Shown here in pieces: positions 33,376 through 33,490 of a DNA stretch of 33,490 nucleotides (positions are counted from its first letter, which is position 1; every line of letters starts with the position of its first letter). The stretch spans positions 1 to 33,490 of the forward strand of contig JAPOSH010000180.1 in the NCBI GenBank assembly GCA_026709815.1, read 5' to 3'. The translations under genes were made by a program, and so were the position numbers. The notes beneath the pieces were generated by a model, which was not told the DNA's origin, did not search any database, and worked only from the letters and a program-made list of their open reading frames with translations. Origin of the DNA: a bacterium. GTDB lineage: Bacteria; Actinomycetota; Acidimicrobiia; Acidimicrobiales; Bin134.

Positions 33376-33490
33376 GTCGGTCTGGGTTTGATGGGGATAT
33401 GACCAGTCGTCCGGGTTCGCAACTAGCCCGAGAGTTGAGGTTCCCCCCGTTGGCTGGACACGTGGTTTATGCGGCTTGGTTTAGTCGTTG

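Larger units (their letters stand above)
29501..33490 (-). other. Lower-GC acquired cassette with a DNA methyltransferase
   Basis: All genes after nuoN lie on the minus strand, overlap or nearly touch, and are visibly AT-richer than the rest. For example, the row 30961-31020 has 24 of 60 G/C while 20641-20700 has 43 of 60. Together with the methyltransferase this suggests a laterally acquired restriction or defence unit that continues past the window end. No transposase, integrase or flanking repeat is visible at the nuoN side. Confidence 0.6.

Noticed and set aside
29568-33490. Transposon or prophage remnant
   Set aside because: No transposase, integrase, terminal inverted repeat or phage structural gene is visible in the cassette.
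1-33490. tRNA, rRNA or CRISPR array
   Set aside because: No cloverleaf-like intergenic segment or regularly spaced repeat set was seen; nearly all sequence is coding.

Overview
The window is a high-GC bacterial chromosome segment, most likely from an actinobacterium of the class Acidimicrobiia. I infer this from three things: a Gram-positive-type tetrapyrrole gene cluster, a complete 14-gene actinobacterial nuo operon, and a split cytochrome b6/subunit IV-type quinol oxidase complex instead of the fused QcrB usual in Actinobacteria. The taxonomic call is inference; no rRNA marker is present.

Layout. (1) 1-5514, plus strand: tetrapyrrole genes, namely the 3' part of a precorrin-2 dehydrogenase, hemA, hemC, a cobA-hemD fusion and hemL. 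hemB is not in the cluster. (2) 5511-7591, minus strand: a geranylgeranyl-reductase-family flavoprotein (possible menaquinone side-chain reductase) and, upstream of it, a membrane-anchored monoheme cytochrome c. (3) 7771-8103: a small membrane-anchored coiled-coil protein with an internal repeat. (4) 8357-14366, plus strand: a cytochrome b6f-like menaquinol oxidase cluster, made of a four-helix membrane protein, an 8Fe ferredoxin, cytochrome b6-like, subunit IV-like, Rieske, diheme cytochrome c and an unrecognised membrane protein. (5) 14407-29567, plus strand: nuoA to nuoN, complete and in canonical order, with many TGATG/GTGA overlaps. (6) 29501-33375, minus strand: a lower-GC, apparently acquired cassette with a DNA cytosine-5 methyltransferase, a protein resembling DUF6339, a gene split by an apparent frameshift, and a protein that looks like the C-terminal part of something larger cut off by the window edge.

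How the parts work together. Regions 2, 4 and 5 describe a respiratory chain: NADH to complex I to menaquinone to the b6f-like complex to c-type cytochromes. The cytochrome b subunit carries a Cys at exactly the cytochrome b6 Cys35 position relative to the heme ligands, which predicts a covalently bound extra heme c. A short VPEHLL-type N-terminal motif is shared by the divergent cytochrome c and the subunit IV protein. NuoG has lost all four ligands of the optional N7 iron-sulfur cluster.

The methyltransferase cassette abuts nuoN directly, and the last codons of the methyltransferase run antisense into nuoN. It resembles a restriction-type defence island whose remaining genes would lie beyond base 33490. 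At least one of its genes is broken in this sequence, by real decay or by an assembly error near the window end.
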